Origin: Clostridia bacterium | GTDB taxonomy: Bacteria; Bacillota; Clostridia; Christensenellales; CAG-138 | Reading direction: 5' to 3' | Length of the DNA stretch: 64,000 nucleotides | NCBI GenBank assembly: GCA_017509785.1 | Contig: JAFWOT010000002.1 | Coordinates: forward strand, 62,001-126,000 | Part shown: piece after piece, positions 14,502-23,156 of the stretch | Position numbering within the stretch: position 1 is the stretch's first letter | Layout: each line of letters begins with the position of its first letter | Position numbers and translations under genes: made by a program | The notes under the pieces: model-generated | Told to the model about the DNA's origin: nothing | Seen by the model: the letters and a program-made list of their open reading frames with translations, nothing else | Database searches by the model: none

Positions 14502-16097
14502 TTGGAAAAAGCGAAAGTAACGACCGTGCAGAACGAGCCCGCGGCGGAGGGGCGTGAGGCTCCCGAAAGGAAGCCCGCCGTCGAGCTGATCGGGCTGACG
14601 AAGTATTTCAGATCCATACCTGTCAACGACAACATCGATATGTCCATCTACAAGGGGGAGATCCTTTCCCTGCTCGGCGAGAACGGCAGCGGCAAGACCA
14701 CCCTTATGAACATGCTTTCCGGCATCTATTTCCCCGACGCGGGGCATATAAGGGTCAACGGGAAGCCCGTCGTGATCAATTCGCCGAAGGACGCGCTCGA
14801 CCTGCACATCGGCATGATACACCAGCATTTCAAGCTCGTCGACGTGCTCACCGCGGCGGAGAACGTAGTCCTCGGCCTCAACGAGAGCTTCCGCCTCAAC
14901 CTCCGCAGCGTGAAGCGCGAGGTCGAAGCCATCTGCCAAAGGTACGGCTTCGAGGTCGACCCCGACAAGAAGGTCTACGATATGTCCGTCTCCGAGAAGC
15001 AGACCCTCGAGATAGTCAAGGTCCTCTACCGCGGGGCGGATATACTCATACTGGACGAGCCCACCGCCGTGCTGACCCCGCAGGAGACGAAGCGCCTCTT
15101 CGAGGTCATGCGCAACATGAAGCGCGACGGAAAGTCCATAGTTATAATCACGCATAAGCTCCATGAGGTCATGGAGATATCCGACCGCGTAGCGGTCCTT
15201 CGCAAGGGCAAATACGTCGGCGATATAGAGACGGCGAAGACCAGCCCGCAGGAGCTCACCGACATGATGGTAGGCAGGTCGGTCAGCCTCAACATAGAGA
15301 GGCCGGAGCCCCACGACGTGCGCGAATGCCTGCGCGTGGAGCACCTGAGCGTCACCGACGCGGACGGCGTCAGGAAGCTCGACGACGTCTCCTTCAAGGC
15401 CTACGGCGGGGAGATACTCGGCGTCGCCGGCATTTCGGGCAGCGGGCAGAAGGAGCTTCTCGAGGTCGTCGCCGGCCTTCAGGGGGCGGAGCCCGGCTCC
15501 GTCGTCATATACACGGACAGGGACGGCAGGACCTCCTCTCTCATAGGAAAGACCCCGATGGAGATCAAAAAGCTCGGCGTGCACCTCGCCTTCGTTCCGG
15601 AGGACAGGCTCGGCATGGGGCTCGTCGGCGATCTTGACATCGCCGACAACATGCTCATCCGCACCTATACGGAGGGCGGCGGGATATTCGTCAACATGAA
15701 GAAGCCCCGCAAGCTCGCGGAGGAGATAGTCGAGGAGTTCGAGGTCGTCACCCCCGATATGCTCACCCCCGTCAGGAAGCTCTCCGGCGGCAACGTGCAG
15801 AAGGTGCTCGTCGGGCGTGAGATCTCGGGCGAGCCCTCCCTGCTGATGAGCGCCTACGCCGTAAGGGGGCTCGACATAAACACCTCCTACACGATCTACC
15901 GCCTCATGAACGAGCAGAAGGAGAAGGGCACCGCCGTCATATACGTCGGCGAGGATCTCGACGTCCTCCTCGAGCTCTGCGACAGGATCCTCGTCCTCTG
16001 CGGGGGCAGGGTCAGCGGCATAGTCGAGGGAAGGAAGACCACCAAGGAGGAGGTCGGCCTGATGATGACCCACGTCGGAGCGGTCCGCGCGGAATGA
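14502..16097 (+). CDS. Nucleoside-type ABC transporter, twin ATPase subunit
   Basis: 531 aa, two ABC domains in one chain. First: Walker A GENGSGKTT (59-67), MSVSEKQTLEIVKVL signature region and ILILDEPTAVLTPQE Walker B. Second: degenerate Walker A GISGSGQKE, LSGGNVQKVLVGREI signature and unusual Walker B PSLLMSAYAVRGLDI. This fits the RbsA/NupA/YufO group that energises nucleoside or base uptake. Start: GTG 14484 would place the SD inside the gene, so TTG 14502 is used, with AAGGAGGGG ending 6 nt before. First gene of a three-gene operon; no BMP lipoprotein is adjacent. Confidence 0.9.
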   Translation: MEKAKVTTVQNEPAAEGREAPERKPAVELIGLTKYFRSIPVNDNIDMSIYKGEILSLLGENGSGKTTLMNMLSGIYFPDAGHIRVNGKPVVINSPKDALDLHIGMIHQHFKLVDVLTAAENVVLGLNESFRLNLRSVKREVEAICQRYGFEVDPDKKVYDMSVSEKQTLEIVKVLYRGADILILDEPTAVLTPQETKRLFEVMRNMKRDGKSIVIITHKLHEVMEISDRVAVLRKGKYVGDIETAKTSPQELTDMMVGRSVSLNIERPEPHDVRECLRVEHLSVTDADGVRKLDDVSFKAYGGEILGVAGISGSGQKELLEVVAGLQGAEPGSVVIYTDRDGRTSSLIGKTPMEIKKLGVHLAFVPEDRLGMGLVGDLDIADNMLIRTYTEGGGIFVNMKKPRKLAEEIVEEFEVVTPDMLTPVRKLSGGNVQKVLVGREISGEPSLLMSAYAVRGLDINTSYTIYRLMNEQKEKGTAVIYVGEDLDVLLELCDRILVLCGGRVSGIVEGRKTTKEEVGLMMTHVGAVRAE

Positions 16098-16146
16098 CCC
16101 GCCGCGCAAAGCTCCCTGACAGCGACAATAGTTCATGTGAAAGGAT

Positions 16147-16165
16147 GGCCCCTTATCCCGGGGCC
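16147..16165 (+). other. Intercistronic hairpin between ATPase and permease genes
   Basis: GGCCCC/GGGGCC stem with a 7-nt loop, directly before the GGGGG ribosome-binding site of the permease at 16180. No T tract, so it probably affects mRNA stability or translation and does not terminate. Confidence 0.45.
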
Positions 16166-16179
16166 GGGGGATTTACAGC

Positions 16180-17301
16180 ATGATACATATAAGCAAACGT
16201 CCGGATTTCAACCGTTTCACCGGTGAAAAGAAAAAATACAACCGCTATGCCGGCATGCTCATAGGCGTCGGCATAAGGCTCGCGGCGCTGCTGCTTTCGC
16301 TCGTCGTCAGCGGCGTCGTGATCTACGCGATAACGAAGCTCAACCCCCTCAAGGTATACGCCGAGATGGTGAGCGGCAGCTTCGGCACCTCGCGCAGGGT
16401 GTGGGTCTGGCTGAGGGACACGGCGCTCCTGCTCGTGATCGCGGTCGGCCTCGCGCCCGCGTTCAAGATGCGCTTCTGGAACATCGGCGCGGAAGGTCAG
16501 GTGCTCGTCGGGGCGCTCGCCACCTCCGCCTGCATGATCTACATGGGCTCCGCCAACATACCGACGCCGCTCTTCCTCATAATAATGGCGGCGGCCTCCG
16601 TGCTTGCGGGCGCGCTCTGGGGGATCGTCCCCGCCGTATTCAAGGCGAGGTGGGGCACTAACGAGACCCTCTTCACGCTCATGATGAACTATATCGCGAT
16701 ACAGCTCACCAATTTCTTCATCCCCATGTGGGAGCACCCCAAGGGCTCCAACACCGTCGGCATCATAAACGCCGGCACCAAGGCGGGCTGGTTCCCGGAG
16801 ATATTCGGTCAGCAGTACCTGCTGAACGTGCTCATCGTCGCGGTCATTTCGGTGCTCATGTTCTTCTACCTCAAGCGCTCGAAGCACGGCTATGAGATCG
16901 CCGTCGTCGGCCAGAGCGAGAACACGGCGAGATACGCTGCGATGAACGTGAAGAAGATCATAGTCAGGACGACGACCCTCTCCGGCGCCATCTGCGGCCT
17001 CGGCGGGTTCCTCGCCGTCGCGGGGGCGGATCACACCGTCTCCACGGGAACCGCGGGCGGGCGCGGTTTCGTCGCGATAATAGTCGCGTGGCTCGCCAAA
17101 TTCAACCCGATAATAATGGCGCTCATATCCGCAATGCTCGTCTTCCTCAATAAGGGAGCCATCGCCATCGCTTCCAGATTCAATCTCTCGAACGACGTCT
17201 CCGATATAATTCAGGGCATAATACTCTTCTTCATATTGGGGAGCGAGTTCTTCATCAACTATCGCGTCCGCATCACCCGCGGCAAGGAAAAGGAGGCGTG
17301 A
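16180..17301 (+). CDS. Nucleoside-type ABC transporter permease 1
   Basis: 373 aa with about nine membrane segments. FKMRFWNIGAEGQVLVGALATS (about 100-121) is the conserved motif of the BPD_transp_2 permeases in BMP-dependent nucleoside transporters (NupB/YufP-like). WGTNETLFTLMMNYIA is also typical. It lies 82 nt after the ATPase gene and touches the next permease, whose SD lies in its last codons. It forms the membrane channel together with permease 2. Confidence 0.92.
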   Translation: MIHISKRPDFNRFTGEKKKYNRYAGMLIGVGIRLAALLLSLVVSGVVIYAITKLNPLKVYAEMVSGSFGTSRRVWVWLRDTALLLVIAVGLAPAFKMRFWNIGAEGQVLVGALATSACMIYMGSANIPTPLFLIIMAAASVLAGALWGIVPAVFKARWGTNETLFTLMMNYIAIQLTNFFIPMWEHPKGSNTVGIINAGTKAGWFPEIFGQQYLLNVLIVAVISVLMFFYLKRSKHGYEIAVVGQSENTARYAAMNVKKIIVRTTTLSGAICGLGGFLAVAGADHTVSTGTAGGRGFVAIIVAWLAKFNPIIMALISAMLVFLNKGAIAIASRFNLSNDVSDIIQGIILFFILGSEFFINYRVRITRGKEKEA

Positions 17302-17303
17302 GC

Positions 17304-18362
17304 ATGGATACCGTATTGGCACAGATGATCTCCCTCATAACGACGGCGGTCTCATTCGGAACGGTCATAATGTACGGCAGCCTCGGCGAGATACTGACCG
17401 AAAAATCCGGTCACCTCAACCTCGGCGTGCCCGGCATAATGTACATGGGCGGCATCGGCGGACTCACCGGCGCGTTCCTCTACCAGACATGGACCGCGGA
17501 GCCCGTTCCCGGGGTCGGCCTCGTGATAGCGCTCTTGAGCACGCTCGTATGCTCCGTGCTGGGCGGCCTCATATACAGCTTCCTCACGGTCACCCTCCGC
17601 GCCAACCAGAACGTCACCGGCCTCACGCTCACCATATTCGGCAGCGGGCTTGCCAATTTCTTCGGCGGGAGCCTCTCGAAGCTCGCGGGAGGCGTCGGGC
17701 AGATCTCCGTCGCCGTGACGAGCTCCGCCTTCCGCGCGACGCAGCACGCCACCGATTCGCTCGTCACGCTCGTATCAAGGGGCGCGGGGGAGAGCGGCTT
17801 CATGCGCGTGCTCTCCGGCATACTCGACACGCTCGACAAGACCGTTTTCAGCTACGGCTTCATGGTTTACCTCGCGGTCGTCATTGCGATAATTCTCAGC
17901 CGCTTCCTCAACAAAACGAGCCGCGGCCTCAACCTGCGCGCCGTGGGCGAGAACCCCGCGACGGCGGACGCCGCGGGCATAAACGTAACGAGGTATAAGT
18001 ACCTCGCCACCTGCACCGGCGCGGCGATATCCGGCCTCGGCGGGCTCTACTACGTCATGGATTACATAAAGGGCACCTGGGCGAACGACGGCAATATCGA
18101 GGCGCTCGGCTGGCTCGCCGTCGCGCTCGTCATATTCGCGACTTGGAAGCCCCTGCGGTCCGTCTGGGGCGCGTACCTCTTCGGCGCTCTCTACTGGCTC
18201 TACAACTTCATCCCCGGCCAGTCGAGATCCATGCAGGAGATATTCAAGATGCTCCCCTACGTCGTCACGATAATCGTGCTCATATCCGTCTCCCTCAGAA
18301 GGAAGCGCGAGAATCATCCCCCGTCCTCGCTGGGGCTCTCGTATTTCAGAGAGGACAGGTAG
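17304..18362 (+). CDS. Nucleoside-type ABC transporter permease 2
   Basis: 352 aa, about eight to nine membrane segments; LGEILTEKSGHLNLGVPGIMYMGG (about 30-53) and NLRAVGENPATADAAGINVTRYK are hallmark motifs of the NupC/YufQ-type permease. GTG 17298 sits only 1 nt behind AGGAGG, so ATG 17304 (7-nt spacing) is preferred. The upstream stop TGA ends at 17301. Last gene of the operon, followed by a terminator. The substrate-binding lipoprotein must be encoded elsewhere. Confidence 0.92.
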   Translation: MDTVLAQMISLITTAVSFGTVIMYGSLGEILTEKSGHLNLGVPGIMYMGGIGGLTGAFLYQTWTAEPVPGVGLVIALLSTLVCSVLGGLIYSFLTVTLRANQNVTGLTLTIFGSGLANFFGGSLSKLAGGVGQISVAVTSSAFRATQHATDSLVTLVSRGAGESGFMRVLSGILDTLDKTVFSYGFMVYLAVVIAIILSRFLNKTSRGLNLRAVGENPATADAAGINVTRYKYLATCTGAAISGLGGLYYVMDYIKGTWANDGNIEALGWLAVALVIFATWKPLRSVWGAYLFGALYWLYNFIPGQSRSMQEIFKMLPYVVTIIVLISVSLRRKRENHPPSSLGLSYFREDR

Positions 18363-18384
18363 TTAACGAAGATCAAAGCATAAC

Positions 18385-18415
18385 AAGACCCGGCTCCGAT
18401 TTGGGGCCGGGTCTT
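18385..18415. terminator. Bidirectional terminator
   Basis: 10-bp stem AAGACCCGGC/GCCGGGTCTT closing the transporter operon (plus) and the RCC1-like lipoprotein gene (minus). The T tracts are short on both sides. Confidence 0.75.
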
Positions 18416-18436
18416 TGCTGCTCCCGCTTGTTCTTG

Positions 18437-19885
18437 TTACGGCAGCGTTATTTCATAGGGCAGATCGCTCGCTTCGCCCGCGGGCGTGCAGAAGCCGAGG
18501 GAGAAGAGCCCGCCTTCGGCGGTCTCATACAGTATGCTGTCGGCCTTGATCCCCGAAACGGCGAATTTGACGTCAGCAGCCTTCGGCTCGACGCCGAGCG
18601 CATCGTATGTATTGCCGGCAAAGAGATCTGCGGCGGCGTCGATCAGCACTCCGCGGCCCATCCTCATGGAAATAAAGGCTGCGTTTTCCGCGAGCTTGAC
18701 GGGCGCACCGCCTGTGAACAAGGAAGAATACGCAGCTCCGGAGGAGTCGATGAACACGATATGGTCGTTAAGATCGACCCCGCTGAATTCATCAAAGTAA
18801 CTGCCGCTGTAGCCGCACCTGTCGATTCGGGCAAAAACGATATTTTCCGCAAGCTTGGCCTCGGTTTCCGCTCCTTTGCGGGCAAAGCGGACGTGCAGGT
18901 CACCGTAAGCGTCTATATAATAGTATTCGCCCGCCCAGCCTCCGGCGTCTATTACGTTTTCGGCGACAAGCACGCATTCTCCCTTAGGCTCGGTCCTTCC
19001 GGGAACATCCGAGTCGTAGGTGCCGAAAAGCTTTGAAGCGCGGTGCTCATACTCCGCGTTCCTAGTATTGTCCGCATAGAAGCAGCCGTCGAGCGTAAGA
19101 TAGGCCGCTGCGCCGAGCGCGCATCGCGGATCGACGTTCTCGGCGATGAGCGCGGGAGAGCCGTCCTCGGTTGGGAAGCTTATATCCCATGCATAAAGCT
19201 TGTTATCGGCTGTGACAGTGCAGACGGAAACACCGTCCTGCCCTATATTCACGGCGTTTTCAAAGAGCTTTACAGGCTCCTCGGCCTTTTCGAAGCTGCC
19301 GAACATGGAGCCGGGGTTGGAGCCCCTCAGCCAAACGGAGCCGTCGTTTTTCAAATAGATCAGGCTCTCGAAATATTGCCCGTCGTACTTGTATTCCCTC
19401 TGTGCAAAGCCGAACATGCAGGCCGTTTTTACGTCGGTATCGAGCAGGAAGGCAGTGCCGGGCTTTATGAAGCTGACGGTCATGGAGCCGTCCGCGTCTA
19501 TATTGTCCATATAGGAGCGATCGAGTTCTATCTCTGCGGGAACGCACTCCGCGCCGCCGAAAACGCCGTCCTTGTTTTCTCCTTCTACTGCGTACATACG
19601 CCCGTCCTCGGTGATATATACCGTTCCTACGGCGGGATCGCTGACGATGCTTGTCCTCGGGGATTCAAGCAGCGAGACTTCCTGCTTCGGGACCTCTGTG
19701 GGTGCTTCGGTGGGTGCTTCGGTGGGTGATTCGGTCGCGGGCTCCTCACCGGGATCGGTCGCCTCCGGCGCGTCAGTGACCTTTGCAGGCTCCTGCGCGG
19801 AGGGATCGCCGGGAGAGCGGGTGCAGGCGGTCGGCAAAACCAACACAAAAGAAAGAATCAATATCAGAGCAATTATTCTTTTCAT
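18437..19885 (-). CDS. RCC1-like repeat lipoprotein, 482 aa
   Basis: Signal MKRIIALILILSFVLVLPTAC with the lipid Cys at 21, then a Pro/Thr/Glu linker with ATESPTEAPTEAPTEVP (to about 68). The body has repeats such as GTVYITEDGRMYAVEGEN, SLIYLKNDGSVWLRGSN, CTVTADNKLYAWD and AAYLTLDGCFYADN, which resemble the DG-x-V/L-Y-A-W-G strands of RCC1 beta-propellers, here degenerate. Surface-anchored binding protein is the inference; no enzyme motif is seen. AAGGAGG precedes the ATG by 8 nt. Unusual leader of about 175 nt from promoter 20069-20097. Confidence 0.8.
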   Translation of the reverse strand: MKRIIALILILSFVLVLPTACTRSPGDPSAQEPAKVTDAPEATDPGEEPATESPTEAPTEAPTEVPKQEVSLLESPRTSIVSDPAVGTVYITEDGRMYAVEGENKDGVFGGAECVPAEIELDRSYMDNIDADGSMTVSFIKPGTAFLLDTDVKTACMFGFAQREYKYDGQYFESLIYLKNDGSVWLRGSNPGSMFGSFEKAEEPVKLFENAVNIGQDGVSVCTVTADNKLYAWDISFPTEDGSPALIAENVDPRCALGAAAYLTLDGCFYADNTRNAEYEHRASKLFGTYDSDVPGRTEPKGECVLVAENVIDAGGWAGEYYYIDAYGDLHVRFARKGAETEAKLAENIVFARIDRCGYSGSYFDEFSGVDLNDHIVFIDSSGAAYSSLFTGGAPVKLAENAAFISMRMGRGVLIDAAADLFAGNTYDALGVEPKAADVKFAVSGIKADSILYETAEGGLFSLGFCTPAGEASDLPYEITLP

Positions 19886-20068
19886 AATAAAACCTCCTTG
19901 TTTTCTGTTTGTAAGAGCGGAGTGTCTGTTAATGACGTAACCGCAGCAACACCAACCGGCTGTATGGGGACAGCCGGCATGACTGTTAAAGTCACAAAAG
20001 ATATAATTCGTTTTAACATGGAGACCGCCTTTGGATTTATTATCAGGGCAAGCACATGTCCTGAAATC

Positions 20069-20097
20069 ATTATACTATAAGCTTATAAATACATCAA
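20069..20097 (-). promoter_or_regulatory. Promoter of the RCC1-like lipoprotein gene
   Basis: Minus strand TTGATG (20092-20097), 17-nt spacer, TATAAT (20069-20074). Its start point near 20062 leaves a leader of about 175 nt, the longest inferred for any lipoprotein gene here. Confidence 0.8.
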
Positions 20098-20189
20098 TAA
20101 ATTATTAGCTTCCGATCAGCCCTTTTTTCGTGCCGGCCGGGAAAAGCCCTTCGCCTATACAGACACTTTTGGGTGCAAATGTCACACCT

Positions 20190-20211
20190 TTTGAAAAATA
20201 TATTTTTCAAA
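20190..20211. promoter_or_regulatory. 22-bp perfect AT palindrome
   Basis: Core TTGAAAAATATATTTTTCAA (20191-20210) extended by T/A on each side; contains the AAAATATATTTT 12-mer found upstream of the sigma genes. It lies 88 bp before the AI-2E family transporter ATG and 305 bp before the divergent lipoprotein gene. Candidate operator. Confidence 0.55.
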
Positions 20212-20298
20212 GAGTAAATGATCGGTAAAAAACCCGATAATTCCCGTTATGGTTACCTGCCGATCTGCTCAAACTGCTGATTGAAAGGAGCGCAAAGC

Positions 20299-21447
20299 AT
20301 GAGAAAGAGGCTGACCGGCAAACTGAGGGAACGCTATGCCGTGCAGGCGGCGATCGCCTTCGGCGCAGCCGCGCTTTATGCAATGCTGCGCGGGCTGCCC
20401 TCGGTCATCGGGTTCCTGCGGGGCTTATTTGAAGCGGCGGCCCCTGTCACGGCGGGGCTCGGGCTCGCCTTCGTGCTCGGCCTGCCGGCGGGCTTTCTCG
20501 AAAGACGGGTGTTTTCAAGGCTCCGCGTAAAGCCCCGCACGGCGAGGAAGCTCGCCCTCGTATCGACGCTCGCCCTGCTCGTCGGGTCGCTGGCCGCGCT
20601 CTTCGCGCTGATACTGCCGCGCCTCGGCGAGAGCGCGAGGATCCTCGCCGAAAATTCCGGGAGGTACCTCGATTCCGCCCGCGCGCTCCTGCGGCGGGTC
20701 GTCGGCTCCTTCCGCGGGGCGGCGGAGGCGGACCGCGTGACGGAGCTCCTCATTGACAGCGCGGCGGGCCGCGTGCGCGAAACGGCGGAGGCCGCGCTGG
20801 AGCGCCTCCCGGGCATGACGGTCTCGGCGGTCACGGCGGTCTACCGCGCCGTGCTGACGCTCGTCATCTGCGTGCATACGCTCGTCAGCCGCGAGGGGCT
20901 CCTTCGCTTCCTCCGAAGGGCGGCGACGGCCGTCCTCCCCCAAAGGCGCATACCGGGGTTCTTCCGCGGATGCTCCCTCGCGAACGTCACGTTCCGCCGG
21001 TATTTTTCCGCCCAGCTCATAAGCGCGCTCATGATAGGCGGCGCGGGCTATATAGGCATGCGCGCGCTCGGAGTCCCCTTCCCGGAGCTCATCGCCGTGT
21101 TCTGCGCGTTCGGGGCGCTCGTGCCGATAGTCGGCCCGTGGGTGAGCATCGGCGTCTCCGCCCTCATGACGGCGGCCTCCGGCGGGGCGGAGCTCGCCGT
21201 GCGGTTCGTCATACTGATGCTTGCGATACAGCTCGTCGAGGATAACGCCGTCTACCCGAAGCTCATCGGCGGCGCCATCGGCATGACGGGGCTCGAGGTA
21301 CTCGCCTCGGTCATCGTCGCGGGCGGTCTGATGGGTCTGCCCGGGCTGCTCATCGCCGTGCCGACGGTCGCCGTCGCGCGGAGGCTCATAAAGTCCGCCG
21401 TCGACGCCCGCAACGCCGCAAGGGCCGAAGCCGCCGAGACCGCGTAA
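20299..21447 (+). CDS. AI-2E family transporter (permease-like membrane protein)
   Basis: 382 aa. The frame opens with TTG 20281, but AAAGGAG lies 8 nt before ATG 20299, which is chosen. Paired N-terminal membrane segments, a hydrophilic middle with many Arg/Ala/Glu (about 110-190), and a C-terminal cluster of membrane helices with GVPFPELIAVFCAFGALVPIVGPWVSIG and GLLIAVPTVAV, as in PF01594. The family covers exporters of varied solutes, including Na+/H+ antiport-like members, so the substrate is unknown. Single-gene unit with terminator. Confidence 0.88.
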   Translation: MRKRLTGKLRERYAVQAAIAFGAAALYAMLRGLPSVIGFLRGLFEAAAPVTAGLGLAFVLGLPAGFLERRVFSRLRVKPRTARKLALVSTLALLVGSLAALFALILPRLGESARILAENSGRYLDSARALLRRVVGSFRGAAEADRVTELLIDSAAGRVRETAEAALERLPGMTVSAVTAVYRAVLTLVICVHTLVSREGLLRFLRRAATAVLPQRRIPGFFRGCSLANVTFRRYFSAQLISALMIGGAGYIGMRALGVPFPELIAVFCAFGALVPIVGPWVSIGVSALMTAASGGAELAVRFVILMLAIQLVEDNAVYPKLIGGAIGMTGLEVLASVIVAGGLMGLPGLLIAVPTVAVARRLIKSAVDARNAARAEAAETA

Positions 21448-21449
21448 AA

Positions 21450-21492
21450 AAGTTCGCCCCAAGGATCGCTCCTCGGGGCGGACTTCTTTTTT
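21450..21492 (+). terminator. Terminator of the AI-2E family gene
   Basis: Long stem AAGTTCGCCCC/GGGGCGGACTT (21450-21485, one G-T pair) with an inner AGGA/TCCT, then TTTTTT (21487-21492). Confidence 0.88.
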
Positions 21493-21510
21493 CAGAAAGG
21501 AAGAAAACCA

Positions 21511-21582
21511 ATGAACTTCGGCGCCGGGTTGACCGGACCCGCGCCTCTTCGGAACCTCTTTTTTGTTCCGTCACTTATATAA
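21511..21582 (+). CDS. Possible 23-aa small ORF
   Basis: ATG 21511 follows GAAAGGAAG by 8 nt and reads MNFGAGLTGPAPLRNLFFVPSLI to TAA. It sits after a strong terminator and before the murC promoter, so no obvious transcript covers it. The SD match is its only support; it may be chance. Confidence 0.2.
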   Translation: MNFGAGLTGPAPLRNLFFVPSLI

Positions 21583-21652
21583 CGAACGAGCCCGCCAAAA
21601 GGTTCCCAAAGATTTTAATAAATTTTTAAAAAATAAATATATTTTTCCGCCG

Positions 21653-21680
21653 TTGCCTTTTGGGCTGATTTGGAATATAA
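21653..21680 (+). promoter_or_regulatory. Promoter of murC
   Basis: TTGCCT (21653-21658), 16-nt spacer, TATAAT (21675-21680), 38 nt before the ATG. An AATATATT palindrome (21636-21643) lies just upstream. Confidence 0.75.
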
Positions 21681-21718
21681 TTGAAGTTCAGAGATAAACC
21701 CGATTCCCGGAGGAAAAC

Positions 21719-23101
21719 ATGGAAACAGATCTTAAAAAGATTAGGAAGATACATCTCATAGGCATAGGCGGCTGCTCCATGAACGGGCTCGCGCAGATAT
21801 TCCGCTCGCGCGGGTACGAGGTCAGCGGCAGCGATTCCGCCGAGTCCCCCTTCACCGAGAGGCTTGCGGAGCTGGGCATACCCTTCACGATAGGCCAGAA
21901 GGCGGAGAACGTCGAGGGCAGCGACCTCGTGGTCTATTCCGCCGCCATAAAGCCCGACAACCCCGAGCGCGTCCGCGCCCGCGAGCTCGGCATCCCCGAG
22001 ATGGAGCGCTCCGTCGCTCTCGGCCGCATAAGCGAGGCTTACGGCACGGTGGTCGGCATTGCCGGCTGCCATGGGAAGACGACCATCACCTCCATGCTCG
22101 CCCTCATCTCGGAAAGGGGCGGCCTTGACGCGAACATCCATATAGGCGGCTTCGTCGAGTTTTTGAAGGGCGGCACCCGCATCGGCTCGCGCGATCTGTT
22201 CATAACCGAGGCCTGCGAGTACGTCGAGAGCTTCCTCACCCTGCACCCGACGGTCGCCCTCATAAACAACATCGACGACGATCATCTCGATTATTTCAAG
22301 GATATCGACCATATCACCGACGCCTTCAGGAAGTTCGTCCGCCTCATCCCCGAGGGCGGCCTCTTCATCGGCTGCACGGACGACCCGCGCGTGCGCGGCC
22401 TGCTCGGGGAGTTCCGCGGCTCCGTCAACGAGCTGACCTACGGTCTCGAAAAGGAGTATTCCCCCGATTATTATCCCGAAAACGTCCGCTATGACGATTA
22501 CGGCTGCCCCTCCTACGACCTGTATTTCAGGGGCGAAAAATGCGGCCGCGTGACGCTGCACGTTCCCGGGCGGCACAATATGCTCAATTCCATCGCGGCG
22601 ATGGCGGTAGCCCTCTCCCATGGGGAGGAATTCGCTGTGGCGGCCTCCGCGCTTGCGGAGTTCAAAAACACCCGCCGCAGGTTCGAGTATTACGGCGAGC
22701 GTGACGGCGTGCGCGTATTCCACGATTATGCGCATCACCCCGCCGAGATCCGCGCCGCGGTCGATTCCGGCCTGCGCACCCCGCATAAGGATCTCTACTG
22801 CGTGTTCCAGTGCAACAGCTATACGCGCGCGAAGACCCTCTTCTGCGGGCATCAGGGCGACTGCTTCGCAGGCGTCAAAAAGGTGCTCGTTCCCGATATC
22901 TATCCCGGCCGCGAGAAGGACGACGGCTCCGTCCACGCGCGCGACATGGTCGCCGCCATCAACGAGGCGACGGGCAACGCGCTCTACATCCCCACGTTCG
23001 AGGGCATTTCCGATTGGCTGAAGGAGAACGCCTCCGCGGGCGACATAGTCGTCACCCTCGGCAGCGGCGACGTTTACAAGCAGACGTATAAGCTGCTGTG
23101 A
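21719..23101 (+). CDS. murC: UDP-N-acetylmuramate--L-alanine ligase
   Basis: 460 aa, full length. N-terminal Rossmann motif HLIGIGGCSMNGLAQ (12-26), ATP-binding loop GCHGKTT (116-122; most homologues have GTHGKTT), metal/ligand segment FITEACEYVESFL and INNIDDDHLDYF, then HDYAHHPAEIRA of the C-terminal domain. It adds L-alanine to UDP-MurNAc in peptidoglycan synthesis. CGGAGG lies 6 nt before the ATG. It is alone, not in a dcw cluster. The EYV/ALINNIDDDH signature fits murC better than mpl. Confidence 0.9.
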   Translation: METDLKKIRKIHLIGIGGCSMNGLAQIFRSRGYEVSGSDSAESPFTERLAELGIPFTIGQKAENVEGSDLVVYSAAIKPDNPERVRARELGIPEMERSVALGRISEAYGTVVGIAGCHGKTTITSMLALISERGGLDANIHIGGFVEFLKGGTRIGSRDLFITEACEYVESFLTLHPTVALINNIDDDHLDYFKDIDHITDAFRKFVRLIPEGGLFIGCTDDPRVRGLLGEFRGSVNELTYGLEKEYSPDYYPENVRYDDYGCPSYDLYFRGEKCGRVTLHVPGRHNMLNSIAAMAVALSHGEEFAVAASALAEFKNTRRRFEYYGERDGVRVFHDYAHHPAEIRAAVDSGLRTPHKDLYCVFQCNSYTRAKTLFCGHQGDCFAGVKKVLVPDIYPGREKDDGSVHARDMVAAINEATGNALYIPTFEGISDWLKENASAGDIVVTLGSGDVYKQTYKLL

Positions 23102-23112
23102 GAAAAAACAAT

Positions 23113-23145
23113 GTCCGGAGCGGATCGTCCGCCCCGGACTTTTAT
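23113..23145. terminator. Terminator between murC and the V-ATPase operon
   Basis: GTCCGG/CCGGAC outer and GCGGA/TCCGC inner stem (23113-23139) with T-rich plus-strand tail; also just behind the ntpD stop on the minus strand, where the A-rich 23102-23109 gives a T tract. Confidence 0.82.
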
Positions 23146-23156
23146 TTTGCCTTTTT

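Larger units (their letters stand above)
19886..20298. other. Intergenic region between divergent genes, AT-rich, no confident gene
   Basis: Contains the 175-nt leader of the RCC1-like lipoprotein (with a 7-bp hairpin CCGGCTG/CAGCCGG near 19959-19980), its promoter, and a 22-bp palindrome at 20190-20211. A minus-strand frame of up to 45 codons (from ATG 20019) ends in TGA overlapping the lipoprotein ATG, but it lacks a clear SD and its codons are AT-rich, so it is not called as a gene. Confidence 0.6.

Noticed and set aside
14475-16136. 553-aa minus-strand ORF opposite the ABC ATPase
   Set aside because: Shadow frame of the clearly recognised ATPase gene.
19898-20080. 60-aa plus-strand ORF in the 19.9-20.3 kb gap
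   Set aside because: Antisense to the lipoprotein leader, no SD, codon use unlike the genome.
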